Shown here in pieces: positions 27,328 to 38,126 of a stretch of DNA of 64,000 nt. Each line of letters starts with the position of its first letter. The first letter of the stretch is position 1. The notes under the pieces were generated by a model. The model had not been told where the DNA came from and searched no databases. It was given only the letters and a program-made list of their open reading frames with translations. This DNA comes from Chromohalobacter canadensis (GTDB lineage: Bacteria; Pseudomonadota; Gammaproteobacteria; Pseudomonadales; Halomonadaceae). Position numbers and translations under genes: made by a program. The stretch lies in the NCBI RefSeq assembly GCF_029544075.1, contig NZ_JAJQJH010000012.1, positions 1 to 64,000 on the forward strand. Direction: 5' to 3'.

Positions 27328-28509
27328 ATGACCATCGCTGACCGCTGGCTGCTTCCCGACGGTATGGATGAAGTACTTCCGCCTCAGGCAACGCGCATGG
27401 AACAACTGCGTCGTGCGTTGCTCGATCTTTATGATCGCTGGGGGTATGACTTGGTGATCCCTCCGACGGTTGAGTTTCTCGATTCGCTTTTAACCGGCAC
27501 GGGAACCGATCTCGATCTTCAGACGTTCAAGCTGACCGACCAACTCTCCGGACGGATGATGGGCGCCAGCGCGGATGTGACGCCGCAGGTGGCGCGAATG
27601 GATGCACATTCATTGAAGCGCAATGGGCCGGCGCGACTTTGCTATTGCACGACCGTGTTGCGTGCCAAGGCCGATCAACACCAGGGGGGGCGCAGCCCGA
27701 CTCAGGTTGGAGTGGAGTTGTTCGGCCATGCGGGGTTGGATGCGGACATCGAGGTGTTGCGGCTGGCACTCACAGGGCTGGAAGTCGCCGGGGCCGGCGA
27801 AACTCACCTGGCGCTCAGCCATATCGGCATCTATCGTGCCTTGGTGCACGCGGCGGCATTGAATGCGGAAAGCGAGTATGCGCTTTTCGAAGCAATTGAG
27901 CGCAAGGCCTTCAACGACGTTGACGCCCTGGTCGCGCGGGACGTGCGTGACCCTGCGTTGGCCGAAATGCTGCAAACGTTGCCGCGCCTTTACGGCGGCC
28001 AAGAGGTGCTCGACCAGGCCCGGGAGGTCTTTGCGGGCGCGCCTCCCGCCGTTGCGGCGGCGCTGGATGAACTTCAGGCGTTGTGCCGTGCCGTCACGGC
28101 TAACCATCTACAGGCCGAGGTGTATATCGACCTGGCCGAATTGCGCGGGTATCAATATCACACTGGTATGGTGTTTGCGGCGTATGTGCCGGGTTATGGT
28201 CAGGCGTTGGCCAAGGGAGGGCGCTACGACGATACCGGACGCGCCTTCGGCCGGGCGCGCCCGGCGACGGGGTTTTCCATGGATCTCAAGTTGTTGGCCT
28301 CGCTCATCGAGAGCGGCCCGCGTGGCGATGCCATCTGGGCGCCTGCCGATGATCGTGCCACGCTCACCCAGGCCATTGCGGATCTGCGCGCTGCCGGTGA
28401 GCGCGTCATTCAGGCATTGCCAGGACAGCGTGTGGGGCCTCGTGAACAGCGTTGTGATCGGCAGCTAGTGGAAACCAACGGCGAATGGCGGGTCGAACCG
28501 CTCGCGTAA
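27328..28509 (+). CDS. hisZ: ATP phosphoribosyltransferase regulatory subunit HisZ
   Basis: HisZ is a catalytically inactive histidyl-tRNA-synthetase-like protein that activates and regulates short-form HisG in histidine synthesis. The 393-residue product starts MTIADRWLLPDGMDEVLPP. It keeps the class II synthetase core (LADVTPQ-type motif SADVTPQVARMDA, and GGRYDD) but lacks the C-terminal anticodon-binding domain of HisS. In-frame starts upstream (from 27184) fall in the terminator. hisG is not in the window. The hisZ-purA pairing is common in gammaproteobacteria. Confidence 0.92.
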   Translation: MTIADRWLLPDGMDEVLPPQATRMEQLRRALLDLYDRWGYDLVIPPTVEFLDSLLTGTGTDLDLQTFKLTDQLSGRMMGASADVTPQVARMDAHSLKRNGPARLCYCTTVLRAKADQHQGGRSPTQVGVELFGHAGLDADIEVLRLALTGLEVAGAGETHLALSHIGIYRALVHAAALNAESEYALFEAIERKAFNDVDALVARDVRDPALAEMLQTLPRLYGGQEVLDQAREVFAGAPPAVAAALDELQALCRAVTANHLQAEVYIDLAELRGYQYHTGMVFAAYVPGYGQALAKGGRYDDTGRAFGRARPATGFSMDLKLLASLIESGPRGDAIWAPADDRATLTQAIADLRAAGERVIQALPGQRVGPREQRCDRQLVETNGEWRVEPLA

Positions 28510-29838
<1,329 letters not shown>

Positions 29839-29944
29839 GATGGGTCGCTTGCCTGGCTCTTGGGCACTTGCCCGGCCGGGCGCTTTCGTGTCGGAGCTTA
29901 GGTTGCTAGAGCCGACCCTGTCACGCTGACTACGAAAGACAATG

Positions 29945-29979
29945 AAAGGGCTCGCGCCGTTACCGGCGCGAGCCCTTTT
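29945..29979 (+). terminator. intrinsic terminator between purA and symporter gene
   Basis: A 15-base-pair stem AAAGGGCTCGCGCCG / CGGCGCGAGCCCTTT with a four-base loop ends in TTTT. The A-residues on the left arm make it partly bidirectional, which suits the convergent purA and symporter genes. Confidence 0.87.
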
Positions 29980-30002
29980 AGGTGTTGCTGAGGGAAAGCC
30001 GT

Positions 30003-31598
30003 CTAGCCGGCGAATGCCGCATAGATGGCAATGACGCACAGGACTAGCACAAAGCCCACGGGCCAAGCGCCTTTCCAGGGAGTCAGGTCGACTTCGCCCG
30101 CATCCTGATGAACCCACTTGGTTTCGCGCGGACAGACTTTACCGATGATCAACATGATGGCGATCAGCAGCACGAAGACGCCAGCTACGAAATGGTATTG
30201 ACTAGTGACATCGAGAATCTTGTTGAAGGGCGGTATGAAATATCCCGCTGCTATCAACAAGCAGCCTGCGACCAAGCCCACTTTGGCGGCAACCGCGGGT
30301 ACGCGCTTAGTGAGCAGCCCCACCAAGACCACGGCCAGGATGGGGATGAAGTAAATCGCGTTCATCGTCTGCAAGTAGCTGAACAGGCTTTCCTGGCCTG
30401 CGAGAAGCGGAGCGATGACCATAGCGGCGATGGCCATGATCCAGCCAAAGATCTTGCCGGACTTAACCACTTGTGCTTCCGTTGCATCTTTTTTGATGAC
30501 GCCTTTGTAAATTCCCAGACTGAATAGCGTCGTGGTGCTGTTGAGGGCCGAGTTGAACGACGACAGGATGGCACCGACCATCACGGCAGCGAAAAAGCCG
30601 GTCAGGTACGGGGGCAAGATGTCGAACACCAGATGGCCGTAGGCTGCATCGGCTTCGACGCCCTGGTCGGCATACATGTGGTACGCGATGATGCCCGGAA
30701 GTACGAGGTACAGGGGGCCAAGGAGCTTGAAGAAACCGGTCAGCAGAACGCCCTTCTGGCCTTCGGCGAGAGTCTTGGCGGCGAAGGTGCGCTGAATGAT
30801 CTGTTGGTTAGTGGTCCAGTAGAACAGATTGATCAGGAAGACGCCGGTAAAAAGCGTAGCGAACGGGACGGCTTGGTCTTCGCGCCCCATTGAGTTGAAC
30901 ATCTCGGGATGCTGATTGTTGAGGATATTCCAACCGGCGAGGACGCCTTCGCCATCACTAACGGCATTGAGAGCGAAGAATACGATCAAGAAACCGCCAA
31001 TGAGTAGTCCCACGCCGTTGAGTGTATCGGACACTGCGACTGTGCGTAGCCCCCCGAAGAGTGCATAGACGGCGCCGATCAAGCCCACGATCCACACGGT
31101 CGCCCACAGCAGAAAACTGCTCGACTCGATGCCAGTCAGTCCCTGTAGGTCAAGCATACCTTGCAAGCCGATGGCCCCGGAGTACAGCACGATAGGCAGC
31201 AGTATGACCGCGTAGGCGATCAGGAAGATGATATTGCAGATCAATTGCGTGCCGCGGTCGAAGCGGATTTCCAGCAGCTGTGGCACGGTCGCGATACCAC
31301 TGCGTAGGAATCTCGGTAGGAAGAACAGTGCCAAGAGTACCAACGCGATGACTGCGACGACCTCCCAGGCCATGACACTTAGCCCATCAGTAAAGGCTGC
31401 GCCATTGAGTCCCACCATTTGCTCGGTGGACAGGTTGGTCATCAGCAGAGAGCCGGCGATTAACGGAAAGGTCAAACTCCGGCCGGCTAGGAAGTAGCCG
31501 CGGGTGCTACGCAGGTCGTCTCGGCGCGTGATCAGCCAGGTGATCAGTGCGACGAGCCCCGTGAAGAAAAGAAACGAGATCAGCGTCAGGGCATGCAT
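30003..31598 (-). CDS. sodium:solute symporter (SSS family, YidK-like)
   Basis: The 531-residue inner-membrane protein has about 14 hydrophobic helices. It begins MHALTLISFLFFTGLVALITW, then GYFLAGRSLTFP, LLMTNLSTEQMVGLNG and FYWTTNQQIIQRTFAAK. These match the SLC5-type sodium/sugar symporters, and overall it resembles E. coli YidK from memory. The substrate is not determined; a sugar is the usual guess in this branch. It stands alone on the minus strand, converging with purA. Sodium-coupled uptake would suit a halophile. Confidence 0.88.
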   Translation of the reverse strand: MHALTLISFLFFTGLVALITWLITRRDDLRSTRGYFLAGRSLTFPLIAGSLLMTNLSTEQMVGLNGAAFTDGLSVMAWEVVAVIALVLLALFFLPRFLRSGIATVPQLLEIRFDRGTQLICNIIFLIAYAVILLPIVLYSGAIGLQGMLDLQGLTGIESSSFLLWATVWIVGLIGAVYALFGGLRTVAVSDTLNGVGLLIGGFLIVFFALNAVSDGEGVLAGWNILNNQHPEMFNSMGREDQAVPFATLFTGVFLINLFYWTTNQQIIQRTFAAKTLAEGQKGVLLTGFFKLLGPLYLVLPGIIAYHMYADQGVEADAAYGHLVFDILPPYLTGFFAAVMVGAILSSFNSALNSTTTLFSLGIYKGVIKKDATEAQVVKSGKIFGWIMAIAAMVIAPLLAGQESLFSYLQTMNAIYFIPILAVVLVGLLTKRVPAVAAKVGLVAGCLLIAAGYFIPPFNKILDVTSQYHFVAGVFVLLIAIMLIIGKVCPRETKWVHQDAGEVDLTPWKGAWPVGFVLVLCVIAIYAAFAG

Positions 31599-31765
31599 GG
31601 AATAGGCATCCTTGGACTTTCATGAATCATGGCCGTGTCGCTTGAAGACCGGCGACATGCCCTTGGCATATCGTCAGTCTTCAAACGCACGGGCGCGTCG
31701 ATAACACTACATCATGGGGACGAATTTTAGCCGGCGAACAGTAAACTACCATTCGCCATTTGTCT

Positions 31766-31785
31766 GACATTACTGAGGTAATGTC
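31766..31785. promoter_or_regulatory. inverted repeat downstream of the glucosyltransferase gene
   Basis: GACATTAC-TGAG-GTAATGTC is a perfect eight-base dyad between the symporter start and the end of the glucosyltransferase gene. The pentamer GTCTG occurs just before the left arm and just after the right one. No T-run follows on either strand, so an operator for the symporter gene fits better than a terminator. Confidence 0.35.
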
Positions 31786-31798
31786 TGTATAACTCGGC

Positions 31799-33327
31799 TT
31801 ATGGGTCGCTAGTCCCCTGTCGACAGTCCTCATTCAAGGAGACGAATGTTGCGTCTTGCCACTGGTAAAGTGTGTACCAGCCACGCTTCAGAAGAGGCTC
31901 GAGGATGGCGCAGTGGTTGGCGAAGGCATCGCGCAGCGCCTGATCGCCATAGAACTCGTAACGTTGGGGCAAGCCCAGGCGGTAGAGGTTTTGATAGCCC
32001 CACCAGTAGCCGTTGTCGAGATAGCTTCCCATGAGCTTCTTGACTACGGGGAATGCATGCACGGTGTTGTCGGCGCTTTTACTGAGTGGAAGCGTGCCGA
32101 CGACGACGAGGGGACCGTTCGCCTCGAGTCGTCGCAGGTCGTCGACCAACTGGCGGGATACGCTTTCCTCGAAGGCTTTCTGACTACCCTGGGCATTGCC
32201 GTAGGCATACGCGATCACCGTGGCACCTCCCAGCACGAGAATGAGCATTGACGCGCCTAGGCGGCGCCATCCGTAATGCTCGCAAGTAGCCACCGCACAG
32301 AACAGTGAACCGGCACACAAAGCGCCGAACCCGATGAAGGTGCGCGGGCGCCAGAGCGGGTCTTCAAGCGCCGCCATGATACCCAGCGCGCCAAGCGGTA
32401 GTAGCAGCAAGATGACCAGCATGAGCAAGAGCCGCCAGGGCCATGCAAGGGGGGGTTGGCCTGTGCAGGGCGGAGGGTGCCCAAGATGAGACCGGTCAGT
32501 GCGATTAGGGCCGTGACCGATAGGCCCCACCGCGGTGCGCCAGCGAGTGTCCTGGTCGCATAGCGCCAGAAGGTCAGAGTGTTGTCGAAGATATGCATAG
32601 GCAATGTCGCTGGGGCGACCATCTGGCTATGCGACAGGCTATAACCGCCAGCCAGCCACCAGCCTGAGATCAGCTTGTACCCTAGGAGCGTGACGGCACC
32701 AGCGGCCAGCAAGCCGACATGGCGCCGCCATTGTAGCGTGCCATACGTGGCCAGGCTGAATAGGGCATGAAACGCGAGCAACACGAAGTAAACGCTCACT
32801 GCCGCCTGATAGAAGCATAGACTGGCGAATAAGCCGATGACCGACAGCATGAATCCCTTTGTCGGTGACGCCCTCATGCCGGCGGCGAGGGCCATTCCAG
32901 CGCAGCTGACGGCAAGTGCCATTGGCAAAGCATCGAACTGATAGGAAAGGTTCTGCAGGAAGAAGGGCTGCAGAACCAACAGCGCCATAGCAAGCCAGGC
33001 ATGGCCGTCACTAAATTCTACAAAGGCCTGACGTAGCGCAACGAGCATTGTCGCGATGCCGGCCAATCCCAGCCATAAAGGAAGTGGGGCCAGCTCAACG
33101 ACACGTGTACCTTGATTGAGTGCGAGCATGACGACATCGGCAAGAGGGCGCGCATTCGAGGTCCAGCCGGGATCGCCATACATGCTGCGCCAGATATCGT
33201 CGAGATAGAGACGATCGGCTGCCACGATCGGATAAGTGGCCAGCACAAGACCCATGAAGGCCCCTATCCATCGCCAGACATTGGGGCTCGGCGTGCGAGA
33301 GTAAGGCAGAATTGACGGTATCGACAT
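31799..33327 (-). pseudogene. GtrII-type glucosyltransferase, frameshifted at a homopolymer
   Basis: The upstream frame starts at ATG 33,327 (GAAGGG ribosome site) and codes for a polytopic membrane protein with ADRLYLDDIWRSMYG and GWTSNARPLADVV. That pattern fits the Glucos_trans_II family, which adds glucosyl groups to O-antigen or other surface glycans. After about residue 290 the frame turns into Ser/Cys/Arg-rich nonsense (stop near 32,257). The true continuation, with further helices and a soluble C-terminal part, lies in another frame from about 32,455 to 31,799. The switch falls at seven C residues in the coding strand (32,449-32,455); one more C would restore about 506 codons. It could be a pseudogene, a phase-variable gene or a sequencing error. 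Confidence 0.8.
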
Positions 33328-33495
33328 CAGGCACCCTTCGTGGTGTGGAGAAAACGGGGATGAGCGCAATGTGACGACAACGCTGTCGGTGGGCTCCCTT
33401 CATGCCCTGCGTGATGCTAAGCTCTTGTATCGGGAGCATGGAGGGCTTCTCGTCTCATCGATCTGCGTCGCCTCTGGAACTTTCATCTTCGTTAG

Positions 33496-33516
33496 GTGTA
33501 TTGCATACACTAGTGT
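33496..33516. promoter_or_regulatory. overlapping palindromes upstream of opgG
   Basis: GTGTAT-TGC-ATACAC (33,496-33,510) is a perfect dyad and overlaps the 10-bp palindrome ACACTAGTGT (33,507-33,516). They sit 66-86 nt before the opgG start and between two divergent transcription units (glucosyltransferase and opgGH). This is a plausible operator; the regulator is unknown. Confidence 0.4.
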
Positions 33517-33581
33517 GTTCAGCCGAAGAATGTGACGTAAAGGGGTGACTTGCCCCTGAAAAGCCGCAAGGGAGTAGTAAT

Positions 33582-35171
33582 GTGAGTGTACCGAATCGAC
33601 ATTTTTTGACGGCAATTTCCTCGCGTCGTTGTAGTCGCCCTCTCGCGGGCATGCTGGGTGTATGGCTAGCCTTCGCGGCGCAGGCGTGTGTTGCCTTTGG
33701 CTTCGAGGATGTGGTCAAGAAAGCTGAGCAACTTTCCGAACAAGGGTATCAATCCCCCGGAACAAACTTGCCGGAATCGCTGAGCAACCTGGAGTACTCG
33801 GACTACGCCAAGATTCACACCAAAGATGGGCACGCGCTGTGGGAAGACGACGACCTACCCTTCAATCTTGCTTTCTTTCATAAAGGGATGCATTACGACA
33901 CCTCGGTGAAGATACATACCGTGGTGGATGGTGAAGTGGCAGATATTGCTTTCGATCCCGACGATTTCACTTACGGTGACCTGGATATTCCCGAGGAAGA
34001 TCTCGAGGATCTTGGGTTCGCGGGGTTCAAGGTTACCAATGCGCTCAATGACGCCGATCACATGAATGAAGTCATGGCTTTTCAGGGGGCGAGTTATTTC
34101 CGCACCTTGGGGCGTGATCAGACTTATGGTGCTTCCGGTCGTGGTCTGGCGATCGACACGGCGTTGCCCAGTGGAGAGGAATTCCCCGCATTTCGTGAGT
34201 TCTGGGTCGTCAAGCCAAGTAGCGATAGTCAGTATTTGACGGTGTTCGCACTACTTGATTCGCCGAGCCTTGCCGGCGCTTATCGTTTCGTTCTCCGTCC
34301 CGGCGAAGACACCGTCGTCGATGTGACATCGCATCTCTTCATGCGTAACGCCGTGGAAAAATTGGGGGTCGCGCCTTTGACGAGTATGTACTTGTACGGT
34401 CCTGGCCAGCCCACGGATTCACTCAATTACCGGCCGGCGATTCACGATTCCAATGGCTTGTTGGTGCACGATGGTGGCGCCGATGAGACGTGGACATGGC
34501 GCCCGCTTGTAAATCCCGGCAAGTTGATGGTCGACGAGCAGGATGTCGACTCACTCAAGGGCTTCGGACTGCTGCAGCGCAGTCACGACTTCCACGATTA
34601 TGAAGATCTCAAAGATCGCTATGATCGCCGTCCAAGTGTGTGGATCGAACCTCAAGGCGACTGGGGCAAGGGCCAGGTAGAATTGATCCAGATTCCCACG
34701 CCAGACGAGACCAACGACAATATCGTCACCTTGTGGAAGCCCGACGAAGCGCCGCAAGCGGGCGATGAACTCAACTTCAATTATCGCATGTACTGGACGA
34801 CGCACGAAGCCAAGTTCCATAGCCCTGATTTGTCCTGGGCGAGCCAGACGCGTCGCTCGCAAGGCGAGGTACGTAAAGACAATTTGGTGCGTGAGACCGA
34901 TGGCTCGCTGGCGTTCATCGTCGATTTCAAGGGGCCGGGACTGGAATCGATCAAAGACGGTGCCAGCATGACGGTCGATGCCTCCGTCGGAGACAACGGA
35001 GAACTGGTCGAAAGCCGTGTCATCCCCAATGACGCCGTAGGTGGTTGGCGGATGTTCGTGCGCGTCAAACGTAGTGATGATAGTCAACCCCTGGATATTC
35101 GCGCCTACCTGAAAGATGGGAATGAGCGGCTTTCGGAAACCTGGTATTACCGGCTCCCTGCCAATGGCTGA
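33582..35171 (+). CDS. opgG: osmoregulated periplasmic glucan synthesis protein OpgG
   Basis: OpgG is a periplasmic protein that shapes the beta-glucan chains made by OpgH. The 529-residue product starts at GTG 33582 with GGGAG 8 nt upstream. It has a signal peptide (cleavage likely after the Ala/Phe-rich stretch near residue 38), then the family motifs [38 protein letters not shown] and [13 protein letters not shown]. It overlaps opgH by 8 nt. Such glucans usually accumulate at low osmolarity, so retention in a likely halophile is notable. Confidence 0.93.
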   Translation: MSVPNRHFLTAISSRRCSRPLAGMLGVWLAFAAQACVAFGFEDVVKKAEQLSEQGYQSPGTNLPESLSNLEYSDYAKIHTKDGHALWEDDDLPFNLAFFHKGMHYDTSVKIHTVVDGEVADIAFDPDDFTYGDLDIPEEDLEDLGFAGFKVTNALNDADHMNEVMAFQGASYFRTLGRDQTYGASGRGLAIDTALPSGEEFPAFREFWVVKPSSDSQYLTVFALLDSPSLAGAYRFVLRPGEDTVVDVTSHLFMRNAVEKLGVAPLTSMYLYGPGQPTDSLNYRPAIHDSNGLLVHDGGADETWTWRPLVNPGKLMVDEQDVDSLKGFGLLQRSHDFHDYEDLKDRYDRRPSVWIEPQGDWGKGQVELIQIPTPDETNDNIVTLWKPDEAPQAGDELNFNYRMYWTTHEAKFHSPDLSWASQTRRSQGEVRKDNLVRETDGSLAFIVDFKGPGLESIKDGASMTVDASVGDNGELVESRVIPNDAVGGWRMFVRVKRSDDSQPLDIRAYLKDGNERLSETWYYRLPANG

Positions 35172-37665
35172 TACACAAGTTGATACAGCGACCGGCGATT
35201 ATCTCGAACGCCTGGCACAGGAAACGGACACCAGAGGGGCGCGTCGCGAGCTGCTCGCGAGTCGCCTCGATGAACAAGGTATGGAAGCCTTACACTCGAG
35301 TCTAGGCGCTCGCGAGGCCGCGGAGGATGATCCGGCTGCGGCATCGGTGGGCGCGCGTCTGTCGCTGGCGTATAGCGCTCGTCCGTTGGCGCCGCCCACC
35401 GTGCTCACGACTGACGCGCAAGGCATTACGCGGCTTTGCACTACGCCGCCGATCGTGCGTACACCCTTGGCGCCGGAGCCATGGGCGACCAATCCTTTCG
35501 TGCGTTATGCCCAGCGTACGCGCAACTGGATAGAGCGTGGCTTTCGCCGACGTCAAAAAGGTGGGTCGGACGCCATGCTGACCCCGCGTTGGCAGAAAGT
35601 CGGCAGGCTGCGTCGCAAGATTCTGTTGATCCTGGTGGTAGGGCAGAGCCTGGTGGCGGCGGAATACATGCGCTCGGTATTGCCCTATCAAGGCAAGCAA
35701 GCGCTCGAAGTCGCTATCCTGACGTTGTTCGTGCTGTTGTTTTGCTGGGTTTCGGCGGGATTCTGGACGGCCCTCATGGGGTTCTTTCAACTTTTGCGTG
35801 GACGCGACCGCTACGCGATCGATGCGCGTGATGTGCAGGAGGATGCGCCGATCGACGAAAAGGCGCGCACGGCGCTGGTCGTGCCTATCTGCAATGAGGA
35901 TGTGGCGCGCGTTTTTGCCGGCGTGCGTGCCACGCTCGAATCGCTGCGCGATAGCGGCCAGGAAAGCCGCTTCGACCTGTTTATTTTGAGCGATACCTTC
36001 GATCCCGAACTGGCGATCGCGGAGACGCACGCCTGGCTGGCGTTGTGTAGAGAGTTGGATGTCTTCGACCGAGTCTTCTATCGGCGCCGCCAGCGTCGAA
36101 TGAAGCGTAAAAGCGGCAATATCGATGACTTTTGCCGTCGTTGGGGCGCCAATTATCGCTATATGGTGGTGCTGGATGCCGACAGCGTCATGAGCGGCGC
36201 TTGCTTGACGCGTTTGGTGCGGCTGATGGAAGCGCATCCCAAGGCTGGGATTATCCAGTCCGCGCCGCGTGCCTCTGGCCGCTTGAATCTTTATGCACGC
36301 ATGCAGCAGTTCGCGACGCGTGTCTATGGGCCGTTGTTCACGGCGGGACTGCATTTCTGGCAGTTGGGCGAGTCGCATTACTGGGGGCATAACGCGATCA
36401 TTCGCCTGGCCCCCTTCATGCGTCACTGCATGCTGGCACCGCTGCCTGGGAAAGGCTCGCTTTCCGGGGAAATTCTGTCTCACGATTTCGTCGAAGCGGC
36501 ATTGATGCGCCGAGCGGGATGGGGTGTGTGGATCGCCTACAACTTGGATGGCAGTTACGAAGAGATGCCACCCAACCTTCTCGACGAACTCAATCGCGAT
36601 CGTCGCTGGTGTCATGGCAACTTGATGAACTTTCGCCTGTTTCTGGCCAAGGGCATCCACCCCGTGCATCGCGCGGTCTTCCTGACCGGAGTGATGTCGT
36701 ACATATCAGCGCCGCTGTGGTGCTTGTTCCTGATCTTGTCGACCGCCTTGCTGGCGGTACATACGTTGAGTACGCCACAGTATTTCCCCGAGCCGGGCAT
36801 GATGTTTCCTGTCTGGCCGCAGTGGAATCCGACTATGGCGGTAGGGCTGTTCGCGGCGACGGCCACGCTTTTGTTCTTGCCCAAGGTGCTCAGCGTGATA
36901 TTGGTCATTGCGCAAGGGTCCAAGGAGTTCGGCGGCGGCTTGCGGCTATTTGCGGGCATGGTCTTGGAATCGCTGTTCTCCATGCTGATGGCGCCGGTAA
37001 GAATGCTCTTCCACACACGCTTCGTACTGACGGCGCTTCTAGGGCGCGCCATACAGTGGCGCTCTCCGTCGCGTGATAACAGCGATACGCCGTGGGGCGA
37101 TGCCGTGCGTCACCACGGCGTTCAGACGCTTATCGGAGCGGCGTGGGCCGCGGGCGTGTATTACATGGAACCGACTTTTCTCTGGTGGCTGGCGCCTATC
37201 GTTGGCGCCTTGATGGTGTCGATACCGGTTTCGGTGTTTTCTAGCCGTGTGTCGCTGGGGCGCTGGTGTCAGCATGCGCGCCTGTTTCGTATTCCCGAAG
37301 AGACGCATCCCCCGCGTGTGTTGCGGCGCATGGTGCGTCATCTGAAACGTATGCGTGCCCAGCAGGCGGCGGCACCGACATTCGTGCAAGTGGTCGTCGA
37401 TCCTATGGCCAATGCGCTAGGGTGTGCGTTGGCCACGAGCAGACATGGCATATCGGCACTTCTGAGGCAGCGTCGAGAGGAACGGGTCAGGGCGATCGTC
37501 GCCGAGAACCCCGGCAAGGTGGAGCCAGCGACCCGATTGAACGTGCTCGATGACCCCGTGTTGCTGTCGATGCTGCATTACTGGGTATGGACATCGCCCG
37601 ACGCACACCCGGACTGGCGCGAACTCGGTACGCCGAAACCTGTCTCATGGCGGGTGCCGGGATGA
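35164..37665 (+). CDS. opgH: glucan glucosyltransferase OpgH
   Basis: OpgH is the inner-membrane family-2 glycosyltransferase that polymerises UDP-glucose into linear beta-1,2-glucan. The 833-residue product has about eight membrane helices. The catalytic domain carries [27 protein letters not shown] and [16 protein letters not shown] (the RxxRW motif). [16 protein letters not shown] is strongly conserved. The start at ATG 35164 overlaps opgG. Two earlier in-frame ATGs (35116, 35122) would overlap more deeply. Confidence 0.93.
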   Translation: MADTQVDTATGDYLERLAQETDTRGARRELLASRLDEQGMEALHSSLGAREAAEDDPAAASVGARLSLAYSARPLAPPTVLTTDAQGITRLCTTPPIVRTPLAPEPWATNPFVRYAQRTRNWIERGFRRRQKGGSDAMLTPRWQKVGRLRRKILLILVVGQSLVAAEYMRSVLPYQGKQALEVAILTLFVLLFCWVSAGFWTALMGFFQLLRGRDRYAIDARDVQEDAPIDEKARTALVVPICNEDVARVFAGVRATLESLRDSGQESRFDLFILSDTFDPELAIAETHAWLALCRELDVFDRVFYRRRQRRMKRKSGNIDDFCRRWGANYRYMVVLDADSVMSGACLTRLVRLMEAHPKAGIIQSAPRASGRLNLYARMQQFATRVYGPLFTAGLHFWQLGESHYWGHNAIIRLAPFMRHCMLAPLPGKGSLSGEILSHDFVEAALMRRAGWGVWIAYNLDGSYEEMPPNLLDELNRDRRWCHGNLMNFRLFLAKGIHPVHRAVFLTGVMSYISAPLWCLFLILSTALLAVHTLSTPQYFPEPGMMFPVWPQWNPTMAVGLFAATATLLFLPKVLSVILVIAQGSKEFGGGLRLFAGMVLESLFSMLMAPVRMLFHTRFVLTALLGRAIQWRSPSRDNSDTPWGDAVRHHGVQTLIGAAWAAGVYYMEPTFLWWLAPIVGALMVSIPVSVFSSRVSLGRWCQHARLFRIPEETHPPRVLRRMVRHLKRMRAQQAAAPTFVQVVVDPMANALGCALATSRHGISALLRQRREERVRAIVAENPGKVEPATRLNVLDDPVLLSMLHYWVWTSPDAHPDWRELGTPKPVSWRVPG

Positions 37666-37775
37666 AACGACGGGCTATGAAGTCATCGCCGCTGGCCTAG
37701 CTGCTATGCTGGAGACGATGTCTATGAGTGGCCTTTCGTTTAGCGTCGCATTCAAGGAAAGAAGGAGATGAAGGA

Positions 37776-38018
37776 ATGAGCATCATTTTGTGGTTGATCA
37801 TCGGGGGCTTGGCCGGCTGGATTGCAGGCAAGATCATGCGCGGTGGCGGCTTCGGTATCCTCGGCAACATCGGTGTCGGCATCGTGGGTGCGGTTATCGG
37901 CGGCTTTCTCTTCAGTCTACTGGGGCTTGCGCAGACCAATATCATCGGCTCATTGATCATGGCCGTGATTGGTGCCGTGCTGCTGTTGTGGATCGTGGCC
38001 AAGGTACGCAAGAGCTGA
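37776..38018 (+). CDS. GlsB/YeaQ/YmgE family membrane protein
   Basis: The 80-residue protein starts MSIILWLIIGGLAGWIAGKI and has three hydrophobic helices with glycine-rich motifs (GGGFGILGNIGVGIVGAVIG). That is the classic pattern of the transglycosylase-associated / YeaQ stress family. Its molecular role is not known. A good AAGGAG-type site precedes the ATG, and an intrinsic terminator follows. It lies downstream of opgH but probably has its own promoter in the 110-nt gap. Confidence 0.9.
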   Translation: MSIILWLIIGGLAGWIAGKIMRGGGFGILGNIGVGIVGAVIGGFLFSLLGLAQTNIIGSLIMAVIGAVLLLWIVAKVRKS

Positions 38019-38052
38019 CGCCTGGCTGGTGACGAAAGCACGACAATGTGTG

Positions 38053-38083
38053 GCCCCGGCTTCGACGAGAGGCCGGGGTTTTT
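38053..38083 (+). terminator. intrinsic terminator
   Basis: CCCCGGC / GCCGGGG with an 11-base loop is followed by five T residues (38,079-38,083). It separates the YeaQ-like gene from the acyltransferase gene. Confidence 0.82.
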
Positions 38084-38126
38084 CGTGGCTGCCGCCGTTC
38101 AGGCGCCACTCGAGGAACTTGGGCTT

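Noticed and set aside
31799-32530. Separate membrane gene in the second glucosyltransferase frame
   Set aside because: Its opening residues (before about 32,455) are nonsense derived from the other frame, and its real content continues the upstream glucosyltransferase, so it is treated as one broken gene.
35302-36669. 455-codon open frame antisense to opgH
   Set aside because: It covers a highly conserved part of OpgH on the other strand. The translation is rich in Arg, His and Gln with no domain, as expected of a shadow.
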